Assembly (NCBI GenBank): GCA_047608145.1
Contig: JASGDC010000021.1
Span: 62,001 to 126,000 of the forward strand
Source: JASGDC01 sp047608145
Lineage (GTDB): Bacteria > Actinomycetota > Actinomycetes > Actinomycetales > Micrococcaceae
DNA length: 64,000 nt
Direction of reading: 5' to 3'
Part shown: in pieces, positions 33,860 through 43,353 of the stretch
Position numbering within the stretch: position 1 is the first letter of the stretch
How the letters are laid out: each line of letters opens with the position of its first letter
Translations under genes and position numbers: made by a program
Notes under the pieces: generated by a model
Database searches by the model: none
The model's input: the letters and a program-made list of their open reading frames with translations, nothing else
Told to the model about the DNA's origin: nothing

Positions 33860-35038
33860 TTAAGCTTTTAAATCTAATTCTTTACCGCGACGAATTACTT
33901 GTCTAAGCTCAAGGTCTTTATCAAGTATCACGATGTCTGCATAAGCATCAGTGCTTAAAGTACCAATTTTGCGTTCAAGTTTACGAGATTGTTCAATAAT
34001 CCTAGCTGGTACAGCAGTTGCACTTAAGATTAGCTCTTCGAGTGCCATGCCATTCTTCGCATTAAGCTGAATTTGTGAATGTAGGGTAGAAGTACCACCA
34101 GCAATTGCACCATCACGTTTCAAACGTGCTACCGAGTCTTTAACAATTACATCCTGTGGACCAAGTTTATATTCGCCATCTTTAAGTCCAGCAGCTGCCA
34201 TTGCATCAGTGATTAAAGCAATGTTTTCTGCACCTACAGAATCAAACATCGCCTTAATTACAGTCAAATTAATATGCGTACCATCAGCAATTAGTTCAAG
34301 CACCATATTTCCTTTGCTAGCCTTTGACATACACGGTGGAATCGGGCCTGGGTCACGATGGTTAATAGGAGGCATAGCGTTAAAAGTATGTGTAGTAGTC
34401 GGTACTTTATAAGTGCCTTCATATGCTTTAGCAATAGTTTCAAGTGAAGTAATGGCATCAACAACTTCAGTACTAGTATGACCAAGGCTTGGAGTTACAT
34501 CATTTTTGATTAGATGTTTTACTAACTCATGTGCGCCATTTTTTTCTGGAGCATAAGTCATAGTGTTTAAGTAGCCTTTGCTGACTTTAACCATTTCATC
34601 AACCATTTCCATATCTGGTTCGATGATATAGCGTGGGTCTTGAGCACCACATTTATCGATTGAGATAAATGGGCCTTCTAGGTGGATACCTTCGATAAGT
34701 TCCTCTTCTGCCAGCTTCGCCATTGTGGCAAGAGTCGAAAGCAAAGTTTCTTTATCTGCCGTAACTGTACTAGCTTGGATGGAAGTACTGCCACTGCGAT
34801 GATGGAAATCAACTGCTTTACGAGAGGCTGTTTCATCGCCAGAAGGGAAGTCACCACCGTAACCACCGTGGTTATGGATATCTACAAATCCAGGTACGAT
34901 ATATCCTTCAACTTTTTCAGCTTCACCTTTGAATTCTGATTTTGGTTGCACTGATACGATATGGTCATCCTCGTAAGTTACCACGTGATCTTCAAGTGTT
35001 TTTCCGTCTGTAATTACTGTTCCGTGTAGACTTTTCAT
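33860..35038 (-). CDS. nagA: N-acetylglucosamine-6-phosphate deacetylase
   Basis: Amidohydrolase (392 aa) that deacetylates GlcNAc-6-P to GlcN-6-P, feeding NagB (42272-43051) and cell-wall recycling. Motifs: V-D-I-H-N-H-G-G-Y-G-G-D (metal), H-L-E-G-P-F (Glu), S-L-G-H-T-S-T, T-H-T-F-N-A-M and the catalytic Asp in L-I-T-D-A-M-A-A. AGGAAA precedes ATG. It starts 9 bp after the nucS stop, an unusual partner. Confidence 0.94.
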   Translation of the reverse strand: MKSLHGTVITDGKTLEDHVVTYEDDHIVSVQPKSEFKGEAEKVEGYIVPGFVDIHNHGGYGGDFPSGDETASRKAVDFHHRSGSTSIQASTVTADKETLLSTLATMAKLAEEELIEGIHLEGPFISIDKCGAQDPRYIIEPDMEMVDEMVKVSKGYLNTMTYAPEKNGAHELVKHLIKNDVTPSLGHTSTEVVDAITSLETIAKAYEGTYKVPTTTHTFNAMPPINHRDPGPIPPCMSKASKGNMVLELIADGTHINLTVIKAMFDSVGAENIALITDAMAAAGLKDGEYKLGPQDVIVKDSVARLKRDGAIAGGTSTLHSQIQLNAKNGMALEELILSATAVPARIIEQSRKLERKIGTLSTDAYADIVILDKDLELRQVIRRGKELDLKA

Positions 35039-35047
35039 TTGTATTTC

Positions 35048-35737
35048 CTAAAATAGTCGACTTTGTGAATCATCAATGCCTTTAAGCGCATCATAATCCA
35101 AGGTCACGCAAGTAAAACCACGGTCTTCAGCCAAAGTTTTAGCTTGCTTGCTAATTTGCTGTGCTGCAAAAATGCCGTGTACTGGTTTAAGTATAGGATC
35201 TCGATTTAGTAGTTCAACATAACGAGTAAGTTGCTCTACGCCATCGATACCGCCACGACGCTTGATTTCAATTGCCGCATGTTCGTTATTATCATCTTTT
35301 ACTAGAAGATCTACTGGTCCAATAGCAGTAGGGTATTCTCTACGAATTAATTTGAATCCAGGCCCCAAAGTTTCAATGTGTTCTGCAAGCAGTTTCTGTA
35401 AATCTGCTTCAACTCCATCTTTAACAAGACCAGGATCTAAACCCAAGTCATACTCACTATTATGAATAATTTCATAAAGCTCAATTTCAAGATGGTCATC
35501 AGTTTTACGATGCTGTACTCGCCAAACTTCGACAGCTTTGCTGTCATCGTCTTTTGGTTTTTGGATATGTAAAGTAGCGGGAGGACTCATCCAGTTTAAT
35601 GGTTTATAAGAACCCCCATCTGAGTGAATTAACACTGAACCATCAGCTTTGACGATTAATAATCGAATAGCTTCTGGTAGGTGGGCACGTAGTCTACCAA
35701 AGTAATCTACTGAGCAACGTGCGACAACTAATCTCAT
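35048..35737 (-). CDS. nucS: Mismatch-specific endonuclease NucS (EndoMS)
   Basis: NucS/EndoMS (229 aa) replaces MutS-MutL in most Actinobacteria by cutting both strands at mismatches. The N-terminal beta domain begins L-V-V-A-R-C-S-V-D-Y. The RecB-like nuclease core contains D-L-L-V-K and I-E-I-K-R-R-G-G-I-D-G-V-E-Q-L. The C-terminus ends in S-R-L-F, a probable beta-clamp-binding tail. TAGAAT (35744-35749, minus) with a 6-nt gap precedes ATG and there is no Shine-Dalgarno sequence. Its presence strongly supports an actinobacterial source. Confidence 0.94.
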   Translation of the reverse strand: MRLVVARCSVDYFGRLRAHLPEAIRLLIVKADGSVLIHSDGGSYKPLNWMSPPATLHIQKPKDDDSKAVEVWRVQHRKTDDHLEIELYEIIHNSEYDLGLDPGLVKDGVEADLQKLLAEHIETLGPGFKLIRREYPTAIGPVDLLVKDDNNEHAAIEIKRRGGIDGVEQLTRYVELLNRDPILKPVHGIFAAQQISKQAKTLAEDRGFTCVTLDYDALKGIDDSQSRLF

Positions 35738-35743
35738 AGAACC

Positions 35744-35771
35744 ATTCTACTATCTAAAGTTCAGTTAAAAT
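35744..35771. promoter_or_regulatory. Divergent leaderless promoters of nucS and the alpha/beta hydrolase gene
   Basis: Minus strand: TAGAAT at 35749-35744, 6 nt before the nucS ATG. Plus strand: TAAAAT at 35766-35771, 7 nt before ATG 35779. Only 41 bp separate the two start codons, so both transcripts must be leaderless or nearly so. Confidence 0.6.
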
Positions 35772-35778
35772 GGGAGTT

Positions 35779-36513
35779 ATGGATATTAGATCAGCAACAA
35801 TTTTGCCAGCAAAGCGTGAAGCTATTGAACTATGTACAAAAGACGGATTAAAGCTCATTGGTGAGCTTGCCATACCAGAAGGGCCGATTGCTGGAACTTT
35901 AGTAACTTTTCATCCACTACCAACTCACGGTGGCTATATGGATTCTCATGTTTATAAAAAAGCATCGTTTAGGTTACCTGCACTAGCAAATATTGCAGTA
36001 TTACGTTTCAATACACGTGGTACTTGTTCGCCATCAGGTTGCAGTGAAGGTGAATTTGATGGTGGAAATGCTGAACGATACGACGTCGATGCAGCAATAG
36101 AGTTTGCTCGTAACAAGGGGTTACCAAATATTTGGGTAGTAGGTTGGTCTTTTGGTACCGAGCTTACACTAAAGTATGCGATGCAAGATGATATCCAAGG
36201 TGCAATCTTGCTTTCTCCACCATTACGTACCGTTACTTACGAGCATATGAAAGCTTGGGCTGCGGATGGACGTCCAGTTAAAGTGTTAGTGCCAGAACAT
36301 GATGACTTCGTGCAACCACCAGAAGCAAAGCGTCGTTTCTTACCTCTTACTCAAGCAAATGTAATAGGTGTCCCTAAAGCAAAGCACCTTTGGATAGGAG
36401 AGAAACAAGCTTCTTATGTACTTAACCAAATTGTGGAGAGTGTTAATCCAGATGTAGTTTCGTTACCGAAAACTTGGGATGGCAATTACGAAACTGAACA
36501 GTTACAAAAATAG
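35779..36513 (+). CDS. Alpha/beta hydrolase (dienelactone-hydrolase-like)
   Basis: A 244-residue alpha/beta hydrolase. The nucleophile elbow is V-G-W-S-F-G-T-E (Ser). An Asp in V-P-E-H-D-D-F-V and His in K-A-K-H-L-W-I complete a plausible triad. F-H-P-L-P-T-H-G-G resembles the oxyanion strand of this actinobacterial group, often encoded near nucS. I prefer ATG 35779 over ATG 35770, because the -10 box TAAAAT overlaps the latter. Substrate unknown. Confidence 0.85.
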   Translation: MDIRSATILPAKREAIELCTKDGLKLIGELAIPEGPIAGTLVTFHPLPTHGGYMDSHVYKKASFRLPALANIAVLRFNTRGTCSPSGCSEGEFDGGNAERYDVDAAIEFARNKGLPNIWVVGWSFGTELTLKYAMQDDIQGAILLSPPLRTVTYEHMKAWAADGRPVKVLVPEHDDFVQPPEAKRRFLPLTQANVIGVPKAKHLWIGEKQASYVLNQIVESVNPDVVSLPKTWDGNYETEQLQK

Positions 36514-36613
36514 GCTTAAGTAATAGAAAAATAAGGGAACTATTTCCATTGCTTTTCCTATTTCCATGCGGAATCATAGGTAGAAAACAGAAAAACTAAT
36601 TGAAAACGAACTC

Positions 36614-37870
36614 TTACTGTTGGTCCTGGCGGGGTATGATAACCTCTCTGAAAAATAATTGCGCAGCTGCTGCAGTAGGAATCGCAATTACTGCACCTAG
36701 AACGCCAAGTAGGTTGCCACCAATGACAATCGACACGATTGACACTACTGGTGGAACTTCTACAACTTTTTTCATGACAATTGGAGAAAGTACATAACCT
36801 TCAAGCTGGAGATAGATTAAGTAACAAATTGCGTATATTAAAGCTATTTGCCACCCCAGAGTAAGGGCAATTGAAGTTACTGTAATTAATGCGATTGTTG
36901 GTCCAATTAGCGGAATAAAGGCAAAAATTGCGACTAATGAAATTAACAATGCTCGGAATGGGATATGTAGAATAGTCATCAATGTTCCAGCCACTGTAGC
37001 ATTGATTATGGCAATAGTAGCTTGACCAGTTACATAGCCACCTACACCTTGAATAACCTCTTCGCTCAATACTTTAAATCGTTCACGACGTGAAGCTGGT
37101 GCAATACGGTACATAAATGCCTTGAATGCTGGCATAGATATTAGGAAGTACACGGTAAAGATTAAAATCATGAAAGTGCTAAGCAGTATATGTGAAACTG
37201 CAGCTCCGGCACCTACTAATGTTCCAGCTAGGCTACCTGCAGATGATGTAAATTCATTAATTAATTTTTCTGCATTATTTTCAATATTTTGCCGAATACT
37301 AAAACGATGATCTAAATCATGGAACCAAGACGAATTAAGCATACTTTGAACATAAGTAGGCATATGTTCTACTAATTGTGTAATTTGGTTAATAATTGTC
37401 GGTACCAATATTGAGAAGAAAACTCCAAAAACAATTAGTAAGCTAAACAATACAATGCCAAGACTCAAACCACGTTTAAGTCCTTTAGACATAAGTTTTT
37501 GAACAATTGGCTCTAGGCCTAGTGAAATAAATGCAGCAGTTACAATCCAAATTAAGGTTTCAGTTAATTTACCTAACTGTGTGTAGACAATAAAGGCAAT
37601 AAGGGCCCCTGAAGCAGCTAAGAAACCAAAACGTATTGGATTATTCCTGTCAAAAGGTTTTCCGGGAAAACCAAATTTATGTGGTTGGTTTGTAGATTTG
37701 AGGGTTTCATCTTCAGAAGTATTAGTATTTTTATTTTCTGCCGTTAATTTTTCTTCAGTTTTTAATGAATCTGCATCATTGTCAGTATGGTTTTTAGTTT
37801 TAATAATTCCCGACCAAAATCCTTTTTTCTCATTTTTTTCTGGACTAGACAAACTATTTTTCTCCGTCAT
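36614..37870 (-). CDS. AI-2E family transporter (PerM/YdbI-like permease)
   Basis: A 418-residue polytopic protein. An acidic/Lys-rich cytoplasmic N-terminus of about 80 residues precedes seven to eight TM helices. Family signatures are the helical segment with V-A-I-F-A-F-I-P-L-I-G-P, the Y-L-Q-L-E-G-Y-V-L-S-P loop and V-E-V-P-P-V-V-S. Members include AI-2 exporter TqsA and Na+/H+ antiporters, so the transported species is uncertain. GAGGAG precedes ATG. It is convergent with the hydrolase gene; no clear terminator lies in the 100-bp gap. Confidence 0.88.
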   Translation of the reverse strand: MTEKNSLSSPEKNEKKGFWSGIIKTKNHTDNDADSLKTEEKLTAENKNTNTSEDETLKSTNQPHKFGFPGKPFDRNNPIRFGFLAASGALIAFIVYTQLGKLTETLIWIVTAAFISLGLEPIVQKLMSKGLKRGLSLGIVLFSLLIVFGVFFSILVPTIINQITQLVEHMPTYVQSMLNSSWFHDLDHRFSIRQNIENNAEKLINEFTSSAGSLAGTLVGAGAAVSHILLSTFMILIFTVYFLISMPAFKAFMYRIAPASRRERFKVLSEEVIQGVGGYVTGQATIAIINATVAGTLMTILHIPFRALLISLVAIFAFIPLIGPTIALITVTSIALTLGWQIALIYAICYLIYLQLEGYVLSPIVMKKVVEVPPVVSIVSIVIGGNLLGVLGAVIAIPTAAAAQLFFREVIIPRQDQQ

Positions 37871-37978
37871 ATTTCTCCTCGGTACTGGTATCTAGTTTAA
37901 ACGCTTTGATAACCTAGCTCAAATAAGCAATAACAGTTAAGCTGTATTTATAAGGATTATTTAAAATAAAGAGGTAAA

Positions 37979-38941
37979 ATGCGCGATAAAACAAAGCTAC
38001 TTACTGGCTTAGGTGCACTTGCTGTAATTATTGGTTTGGCGTTGCTTACTTTTTTTGCACCACCAGAAAAAATTACTAGTACTGCTGAACTAAATCAAGG
38101 TGCTCCTATTGCTAATATCACTCCTGATGTTTATAATTTCCGTTCAGGTGGTGCAGATATTGAAGTTGATGGTCCTGGTAAGGTCTTTGTTGCCCAAGCT
38201 CCCCAGAATGATATTCAACAGTGGATTGGGAAAGCTGCTAATACTTCAGTAGATAAAGTAGATCGCAAAGGAAATATTAGTACTACTTTTAAAAATGGTG
38301 ATAAGACTGTACCAAATCCTGACGGTAACGATACTTGGATTGCACAAAATACTGGACAAGGTAATGTGAAGATGCATTGGGAAAATCCTAGTAAAACTAA
38401 TTGGGGACTTATCATTGCTTCCGATGGGACCAATCCTGCACCAAAAACAGTATCGATAACTTGGACCAATAATCATAAAAACCCATTTGCAATCCCATTG
38501 TTAGTTTTGGGTGCTTTACTTCTAGCTGCAGCAACATTCTTAAAGTACCGAAATAGTGACCCTGTCGCTAAAAGTATACGCGAAACTAAGAAAGCTGATA
38601 AGAAAGAAGCAAAACAGCTTAAAAAGGATAAAAAGCTACGTAAAGCTCAAAAACCGCGTAAATCAGCTAAAGCAGATATTACAGATACAAAATCACCACA
38701 CAATATTGATGAAACTGGTCCTACTGAATTAATTGACCAAGTTGAGCCAAAAGTTGAGACAGCCCAAACAGTACAAGTGCCAATGCAGGAAGAAACTGAG
38801 CACAATGTAAATTCGCAGGTTAAAGAACCAGAAGAATTCGATATCGATGCAGAATTAGCTAAATACGACGAAGAAATTGATAAACCATTGCCATCTCGTC
38901 GAGAGCTAAGAAAGCGACAAGATGGGAGAGGTAATGCGTAA
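37979..38941 (+). CDS. Membrane protein with N- and C-proximal TM helices, unknown function
   Basis: A 320-residue protein. An N-terminal TM (about residues 8-27, A-V-I-I-G-L-A-L-L-T-F) leads to an outside domain of about 140 residues with V-S-I-T-W-T-N-N-H and a second TM (about 165-187, I-P-L-L-V-L-G-A-L-L-L-A). Then a Lys-rich and a Glu/Asp-rich cytoplasmic tail. AGAGGT precedes ATG. The stop overlaps the next gene, so the two envelope proteins are probably made together with the thioredoxin-TPR protein. I do not recognise the family beyond an actinobacterial look. Confidence 0.7.
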   Translation: MRDKTKLLTGLGALAVIIGLALLTFFAPPEKITSTAELNQGAPIANITPDVYNFRSGGADIEVDGPGKVFVAQAPQNDIQQWIGKAANTSVDKVDRKGNISTTFKNGDKTVPNPDGNDTWIAQNTGQGNVKMHWENPSKTNWGLIIASDGTNPAPKTVSITWTNNHKNPFAIPLLVLGALLLAAATFLKYRNSDPVAKSIRETKKADKKEAKQLKKDKKLRKAQKPRKSAKADITDTKSPHNIDETGPTELIDQVEPKVETAQTVQVPMQEETEHNVNSQVKEPEEFDIDAELAKYDEEIDKPLPSRRELRKRQDGRGNA

Positions 38942-39968
38942 ACCTACAAAAATTAGTATTGCTGTTTTAAGCTCAATCAGTATTTTAGGAGTAGGATATC
39001 AGGCTATTGCTCAAGATTCTTCGCCTAGCCCTTCAACGAGTGCTTCAGCTACACCATCTCCTTCTGAAACGACTTTAAATTATAGTACAGCCGTAACCCC
39101 TGACCAGTTACAACGTATCTTGAGTAATATTGCTAAAACAGCTAAAGCTGGTGATGATGCTAAGGATGCTTCGAAACTTAGTACACGCTTTACCGGTCCA
39201 GCTTTGGACATGCGTACTGGAAATTATATTGTGCGTAAGAGTGTTTCGAACTACACTCCATCAGCAAGTATCGGATCAGCCTCAGTAATGGCTCAAGTTG
39301 TTGGTAAAGCAGGTGCTGATTTTCCACGCAAGATGATTGTAGTTTCCAAAGCTGATAATCAATTAGTGCCACAAGCTTTATTGCTTAGTCAAAACTCAGC
39401 ACGTGAAAATTACAAAGTAAATATGACTGCACAGTTATTGCCTGGTAGTACCTTCCCACAGCCTCTGGACTTAAACTATGCTGCTGATATGTTGCAGCCT
39501 ACAGCTGATGGATTCAAAATGAAACCACAGGATGCTCTTAATCAATATGGTGATGTCTTAAAGAATAATGGTGGTGGTAAATACGCTACTAACTTTACCG
39601 ATAATCAATACCTCCAGCAGGTGAAAGAATTCCAGGCTACCACGACTAGTAACATGAAAAAAGCTGGTAGTACGGCAGTATACAGTCATGTATCTCAGCC
39701 AAATCAGACGGTAGTAATGAAAACTTCGAAGAATTCAGCCTTGGTATTTGGTTATTACAAATATAAAGTAGTACTGACTCCAGCTGATGGAGGCAGTATT
39801 AACTTGCCAGCTGAATGGCAGGCAATGGCAAATGGGCAAGAAGAATCAGCAACTCCAGTTACGGTAACTTATGGAGAAACTATACTAATGAATGTGTCAG
39901 ATAAAAATAGTAACGATAAAATAAGTATTATCGGTGCCGATCAAGACATCACTGATGTCAGTAACTAG
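38934..39968 (+). CDS. Secreted protein with signal peptide, unknown function
   Basis: About 344 residues. A Sec-type signal (basic R-K-P-T-K, hydrophobic core I-A-V-L-S-S-I-S-I-L-G-V, A-I-A cleavage region) precedes a Ser/Thr/Pro-rich stretch (S-P-S-P-S-T-S-A-S-A-T-P-S-P) and a mixed alpha/beta domain. No lipobox Cys. I start at ATG 38934, preceded by GGGAGAGG within the upstream gene, not at 38922. It overlaps the upstream gene by 8 bp and is 11 bp from the thioredoxin-like gene. Function unknown. Confidence 0.75.
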   Translation: MRKPTKISIAVLSSISILGVGYQAIAQDSSPSPSTSASATPSPSETTLNYSTAVTPDQLQRILSNIAKTAKAGDDAKDASKLSTRFTGPALDMRTGNYIVRKSVSNYTPSASIGSASVMAQVVGKAGADFPRKMIVVSKADNQLVPQALLLSQNSARENYKVNMTAQLLPGSTFPQPLDLNYAADMLQPTADGFKMKPQDALNQYGDVLKNNGGGKYATNFTDNQYLQQVKEFQATTTSNMKKAGSTAVYSHVSQPNQTVVMKTSKNSALVFGYYKYKVVLTPADGGSINLPAEWQAMANGQEESATPVTVTYGETILMNVSDKNSNDKISIIGADQDITDVSN

Positions 39969-39979
39969 CTAGGTGAAAA

Positions 39980-40810
39980 ATGGAAAAAATTACGACTCCG
40001 TCGTTTGTATTTGATGTAAAAGACTCTCAAGCTCCACAAATGGTCGAGCTTTCAAAAAAGGTGCCAGTGGTAATTGATTTATGGGCAGGGTGGTGTGCAC
40101 CTTGTCGTAAGTTGAGCCCAATTTTAGATAGCCTAGCCGAAGAGTATGAAGGTAAGATTGCCTTAGTTAAAATTGATGTTGATAGCAACTATGGGGCGGC
40201 TCAAGCTTTTAATGCACAGTCTATTCCGACAGTTGCAGGTCTAATTGATGGTCGTCCAGTGCAGATGTTTGTGGGGGCTTTACCAAAAGCTCAAATTAAA
40301 CAGTATTTTGACGAACTGTTAAAGCTCGCAAAGCAGCATACAGTAACTGGTGAATTAGAAAAAGATGAAAATGCTAAGCCTTTTTTTGAAGATAATGAAG
40401 ATCCAGAGATGGCAGCGGCTAGTGATGCAATGATGCAAAATAAACCAGAAGAAGCTGAAGAAATTTATACTAAGAAACTAAGCAGTGATCCAGCAAATGC
40501 TGAAGCAAATTCGGGTCTTGCTATGATTAAATTAATAAAACGTACCAAAGATTTTAACGTACAAGAAGTGCGGGAAAAAGCCGCTCAAGCCAACAATGAT
40601 ATACAGACACAGTTAGATGTGTCTGATTTGGATATGTTGGGCGGGCATGTTGAAGATGCATTTGATCGTCTTCTAAACATTATCGAAATAGCTACTGGAG
40701 ATGACAAAGAACAGGTTCGTACTAGGTTGCTAGAGTATTTCGATGTAGTAGGAGCAGAAGACCCACGTGTGGTTGAAGCTCGTAAGTCTCTAGCTCGTTC
40801 TTTGTTTTAA
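39980..40810 (+). CDS. Thioredoxin-domain protein with TPR-like tail (YbbN/CnoX type)
   Basis: A 276-residue protein. A thioredoxin domain (about residues 1-110) has W-C-A-P-C, so both redox Cys are present. The C-terminal half carries YbbN-type helical repeats (E-A-E-E-I-Y-T-K-K-L and A-N-A-E-A-N-S-G-L-A). CnoX/YbbN proteins are holdase chaperones that hand substrates to GroEL or DnaK. In Actinobacteria they are common near envelope or central-carbon genes. There is no signal peptide, so it is cytoplasmic. Confidence 0.88.
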   Translation: MEKITTPSFVFDVKDSQAPQMVELSKKVPVVIDLWAGWCAPCRKLSPILDSLAEEYEGKIALVKIDVDSNYGAAQAFNAQSIPTVAGLIDGRPVQMFVGALPKAQIKQYFDELLKLAKQHTVTGELEKDENAKPFFEDNEDPEMAAASDAMMQNKPEEAEEIYTKKLSSDPANAEANSGLAMIKLIKRTKDFNVQEVREKAAQANNDIQTQLDVSDLDMLGGHVEDAFDRLLNIIEIATGDDKEQVRTRLLEYFDVVGAEDPRVVEARKSLARSLF

Positions 40811-40826
40811 GATAGGAAGTAAATAA

Positions 40827-42272
40827 ATGGTTGCACCAAGTGTACAATATTCGATTACGATTCGTTTAGAAATTCCATCGCGGCCTACTGGTGTCAGTGA
40901 AGTCACCACCGCTGTCGAAGAATCCGGGGCAATGGTAACTGGTCTTGACGTAAATCATTCTGATAAAGAAATGGTTATTATCGACGTAACTTGTTCTACC
41001 TCAAATGCCAACCATGCTCGTACTGTCGTTGAAGCAATACGTGCAGTTCCTGATGTTAAGATTGGTCGTGTCTCTGACCGTACTTTCTTAGCTCACCTTG
41101 GCGGTAAAATTGAAATTGAGTCAAAAGTTCCAATTCGTAACCGTGACGACCTATCCCTGGTATACACCCCAGGTGTAGCACGGGTTTGTGAAGCAATTGC
41201 AGCAGAGCCAGAAGATGCGCGTCGTTTGACAATTAAACGTAATACTATTGCTGTGGTATCAGATGGCTCTGCAGTTTTGGGGCTTGGTAATATCGGTCCG
41301 CTTGCGGCCCTTCCAGTAATGGAAGGTAAAGCAGCTTTGTTCAAACGCTTTGCTGATATTAATGCGTTCCCAGTTTGTCTAGATACTCAAGATGTTGATG
41401 AAATTATTAAGGCTGTTGAAGCAGTTGCACCTAACTTCGCTGGAATTAACCTAGAAGATATTTCAGCTCCTCGTTGTTTCGAAGTTGAAGCAAAACTGCG
41501 TGAGAAGTTAGATATTCCAGTGTTCCATGATGACCAGCATGGTACGGCAATCGTAGCTTTAGCTGCGTTACGTAACGCGTTACGTGTTGTGGGTAAGGAC
41601 TTATCTAAAGTTAAGATTGTGCTTTCGGGCGCAGGCGCAGCGGGTACTGCAATTTTGAAACTGTTAATACAAGCAGGTGCTGAAAATGTGGTAGTAGCTG
41701 ATGTGAATGGTATCGTGCATAAGAACCGTGGCAAACTTAATGAATCACTGAAGTGGATTGCGGATAATACTAATCCAGAAAATCTTGAAGGTACTATCGG
41801 TAAAGCCATGCGCGATGCTGATGTATTCATCGGGGTTTCTGCACCAAATGTGATTGGAGTTAAAGATCTCCTTTCAATGGCTGATGGTCCTATTGTGTTT
41901 GCTATGGCAAACCCAAATCCAGAAATTGATCCGGCAGTTGCAGCAAAATATGCAGCAGTAGTAGCTACTGGTCGAAGTGACCATGCTAACCAAATTAATA
42001 ATGTGTTAGCATTCCCAGGTTTCTTCCGAGGTCTATTAGATGCACAAGCTAGGACAATTACAGACGAAATGCTATTGGCAGCTTCAATTGCTCTTTCAGA
42101 TATGGTTGAAGATGAACAGCTAAATTCAAGTTATATTATTCCGAGCGTTTTCAATGAAGATGTATCGAAGAATGTAGCTAAGGCAGTTAGTGAAGTTGCG
42201 GAAAAAGTTGAAGGTAAGCGGAGAGTTACTTATGATAGCGTAACTCCGCCAGCATTAAGAAACGAGGCATAA
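40827..42272 (+). CDS. NAD-dependent malic enzyme with N-terminal ACT domain
   Basis: Malic enzyme (481 aa) converting malate to pyruvate and CO2. The N-terminal ACT domain is about residues 1-80 (T-I-R-L-E-I-P-S-R-P-T-G-V). The catalytic part shows L-V-Y-T-P-G-V-A-R-V, N-L-E-D-I-S-A-P, F-H-D-D-Q-H-G-T-A and the Rossmann G-A-G-A-A-G-T-A-I. The ACT domain suggests allosteric control. It pairs metabolically with citrate synthase (26246-27520). AGGAAG precedes ATG; the stop overlaps nagB by one base. Confidence 0.94.
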   Translation: MVAPSVQYSITIRLEIPSRPTGVSEVTTAVEESGAMVTGLDVNHSDKEMVIIDVTCSTSNANHARTVVEAIRAVPDVKIGRVSDRTFLAHLGGKIEIESKVPIRNRDDLSLVYTPGVARVCEAIAAEPEDARRLTIKRNTIAVVSDGSAVLGLGNIGPLAALPVMEGKAALFKRFADINAFPVCLDTQDVDEIIKAVEAVAPNFAGINLEDISAPRCFEVEAKLREKLDIPVFHDDQHGTAIVALAALRNALRVVGKDLSKVKIVLSGAGAAGTAILKLLIQAGAENVVVADVNGIVHKNRGKLNESLKWIADNTNPENLEGTIGKAMRDADVFIGVSAPNVIGVKDLLSMADGPIVFAMANPNPEIDPAVAAKYAAVVATGRSDHANQINNVLAFPGFFRGLLDAQARTITDEMLLAASIALSDMVEDEQLNSSYIIPSVFNEDVSKNVAKAVSEVAEKVEGKRRVTYDSVTPPALRNEA

Positions 42273-43051
42273 TGGAAGTTATTATCCTAAAAAATGAAGA
42301 AGAAATCGGTTCAGTAGCAGCAGATGCTTTTGAGAGTTTACTAAAAGAAAAGCCAGATGCAGTATTAGGTGTTGCGACAGGTTCTTCTCCTTTGCCAATT
42401 TATAATGAACTGGCAAAGCGTTCAGGTAAGAGTATTGACTTCTCAAAAGCTAAGGCATTCTCATTAGATGAGTATGTAGGATTGCCTGAAGGACATCCAG
42501 AGTCTTATGCTGAAGTGGTACGTAAAGAGTTTACTGAACGTACTAATATTGACCCAAAGAATGTTCGCACTCCAGATGGACAAGCAAAAGATATTCAAAA
42601 GGCTGTTGAAGAGTATGATACTGCTATTAAAGAAGTAGGTGGCGTTGATATTCAGATTTTGGGTATTGGTACTGATGGTCATATTGGTTTCAATGAGCCA
42701 GGCTCTTCATTAGCGTCTCGGACTCGTTTGAAATCACTTACTAAGCAGACACGTGAAGATAACGCACGTTTCTTCGACAGTATTGATGATGTCCCATATC
42801 ATGTAATGACACAGGGGATTGGCACTATCATGGAAGCTAAACATATCTTGATTGTTATTATCGGTGAAAATAAAGCGCAAGCAGTCCACGATTTTGTCGA
42901 AGGGCCAATTTCTGCAGCTTGTCCAGCAACAATTTTGCAGATGCACCCACACGTTACCGTGCTATTAGATGAAGCAGCGGCTAGTAAACTAGAGCTTGCA
43001 GATTACTACACTCAGACATACGAGAAGAAGCCAGATTGGCAAGGTCTATAG
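42272..43051 (+). CDS. nagB: Glucosamine-6-phosphate deaminase
   Basis: Converts GlcN-6-P to fructose-6-P and ammonia (259 aa). Motifs are G-V-A-T-G-S-S-P, F-S-L-D-E-Y-V-G-L, G-I-G-T-D-G-H-I-G-F-N-E-P and the later P-A-T-I-L-Q. It is coupled to the malic-enzyme gene by an ATAATG overlap. The partner nagA is 7 kb away on the other strand. Confidence 0.95.
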   Translation: MEVIILKNEEEIGSVAADAFESLLKEKPDAVLGVATGSSPLPIYNELAKRSGKSIDFSKAKAFSLDEYVGLPEGHPESYAEVVRKEFTERTNIDPKNVRTPDGQAKDIQKAVEEYDTAIKEVGGVDIQILGIGTDGHIGFNEPGSSLASRTRLKSLTKQTREDNARFFDSIDDVPYHVMTQGIGTIMEAKHILIVIIGENKAQAVHDFVEGPISAACPATILQMHPHVTVLLDEAAASKLELADYYTQTYEKKPDWQGL

Positions 43052-43059
43052 GAGTAATA

Positions 43060-43353
43060 ATGGGCGATATTTTAGAGAAATACTCGACAGCAGGTGGCAC
43101 TACCACCGTTATTGAACGTAAAGAAGCGACAGAGCGTCTGCATGAACCTGGTGATGAAGAGCGATTTTCGCATTATGCTAAAAAACGTGATTTAGATGAA
43201 TCCCTGATTATGGGTACTCCAGTCGTTGCGCTATGTGGAAAGGTGTGGATTCCGAATCGGGATCCACAGCGTTTCCCAGTTTGTCCAGACTGTAAAAAGA
43301 TATTTGAAGACCTAGCTCCTGGAGATAACGGAGATTCAAATAACGATGATTAA
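43060..43353 (+). CDS. DUF3039 family protein
   Basis: A 97-residue actinobacterial DUF3039 protein. Diagnostic text is E-R-F-S-H-Y, V-A-L-C-G-K-V-W-I-P and F-P-V-C-P-D-C-K, giving Cys residues that could bind zinc. Function unknown. ATG 43060 is preceded by AGGAG. The end overlaps dapB by 8 bp. Confidence 0.9.
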   Translation: MGDILEKYSTAGGTTTVIERKEATERLHEPGDEERFSHYAKKRDLDESLIMGTPVVALCGKVWIPNRDPQRFPVCPDCKKIFEDLAPGDNGDSNNDD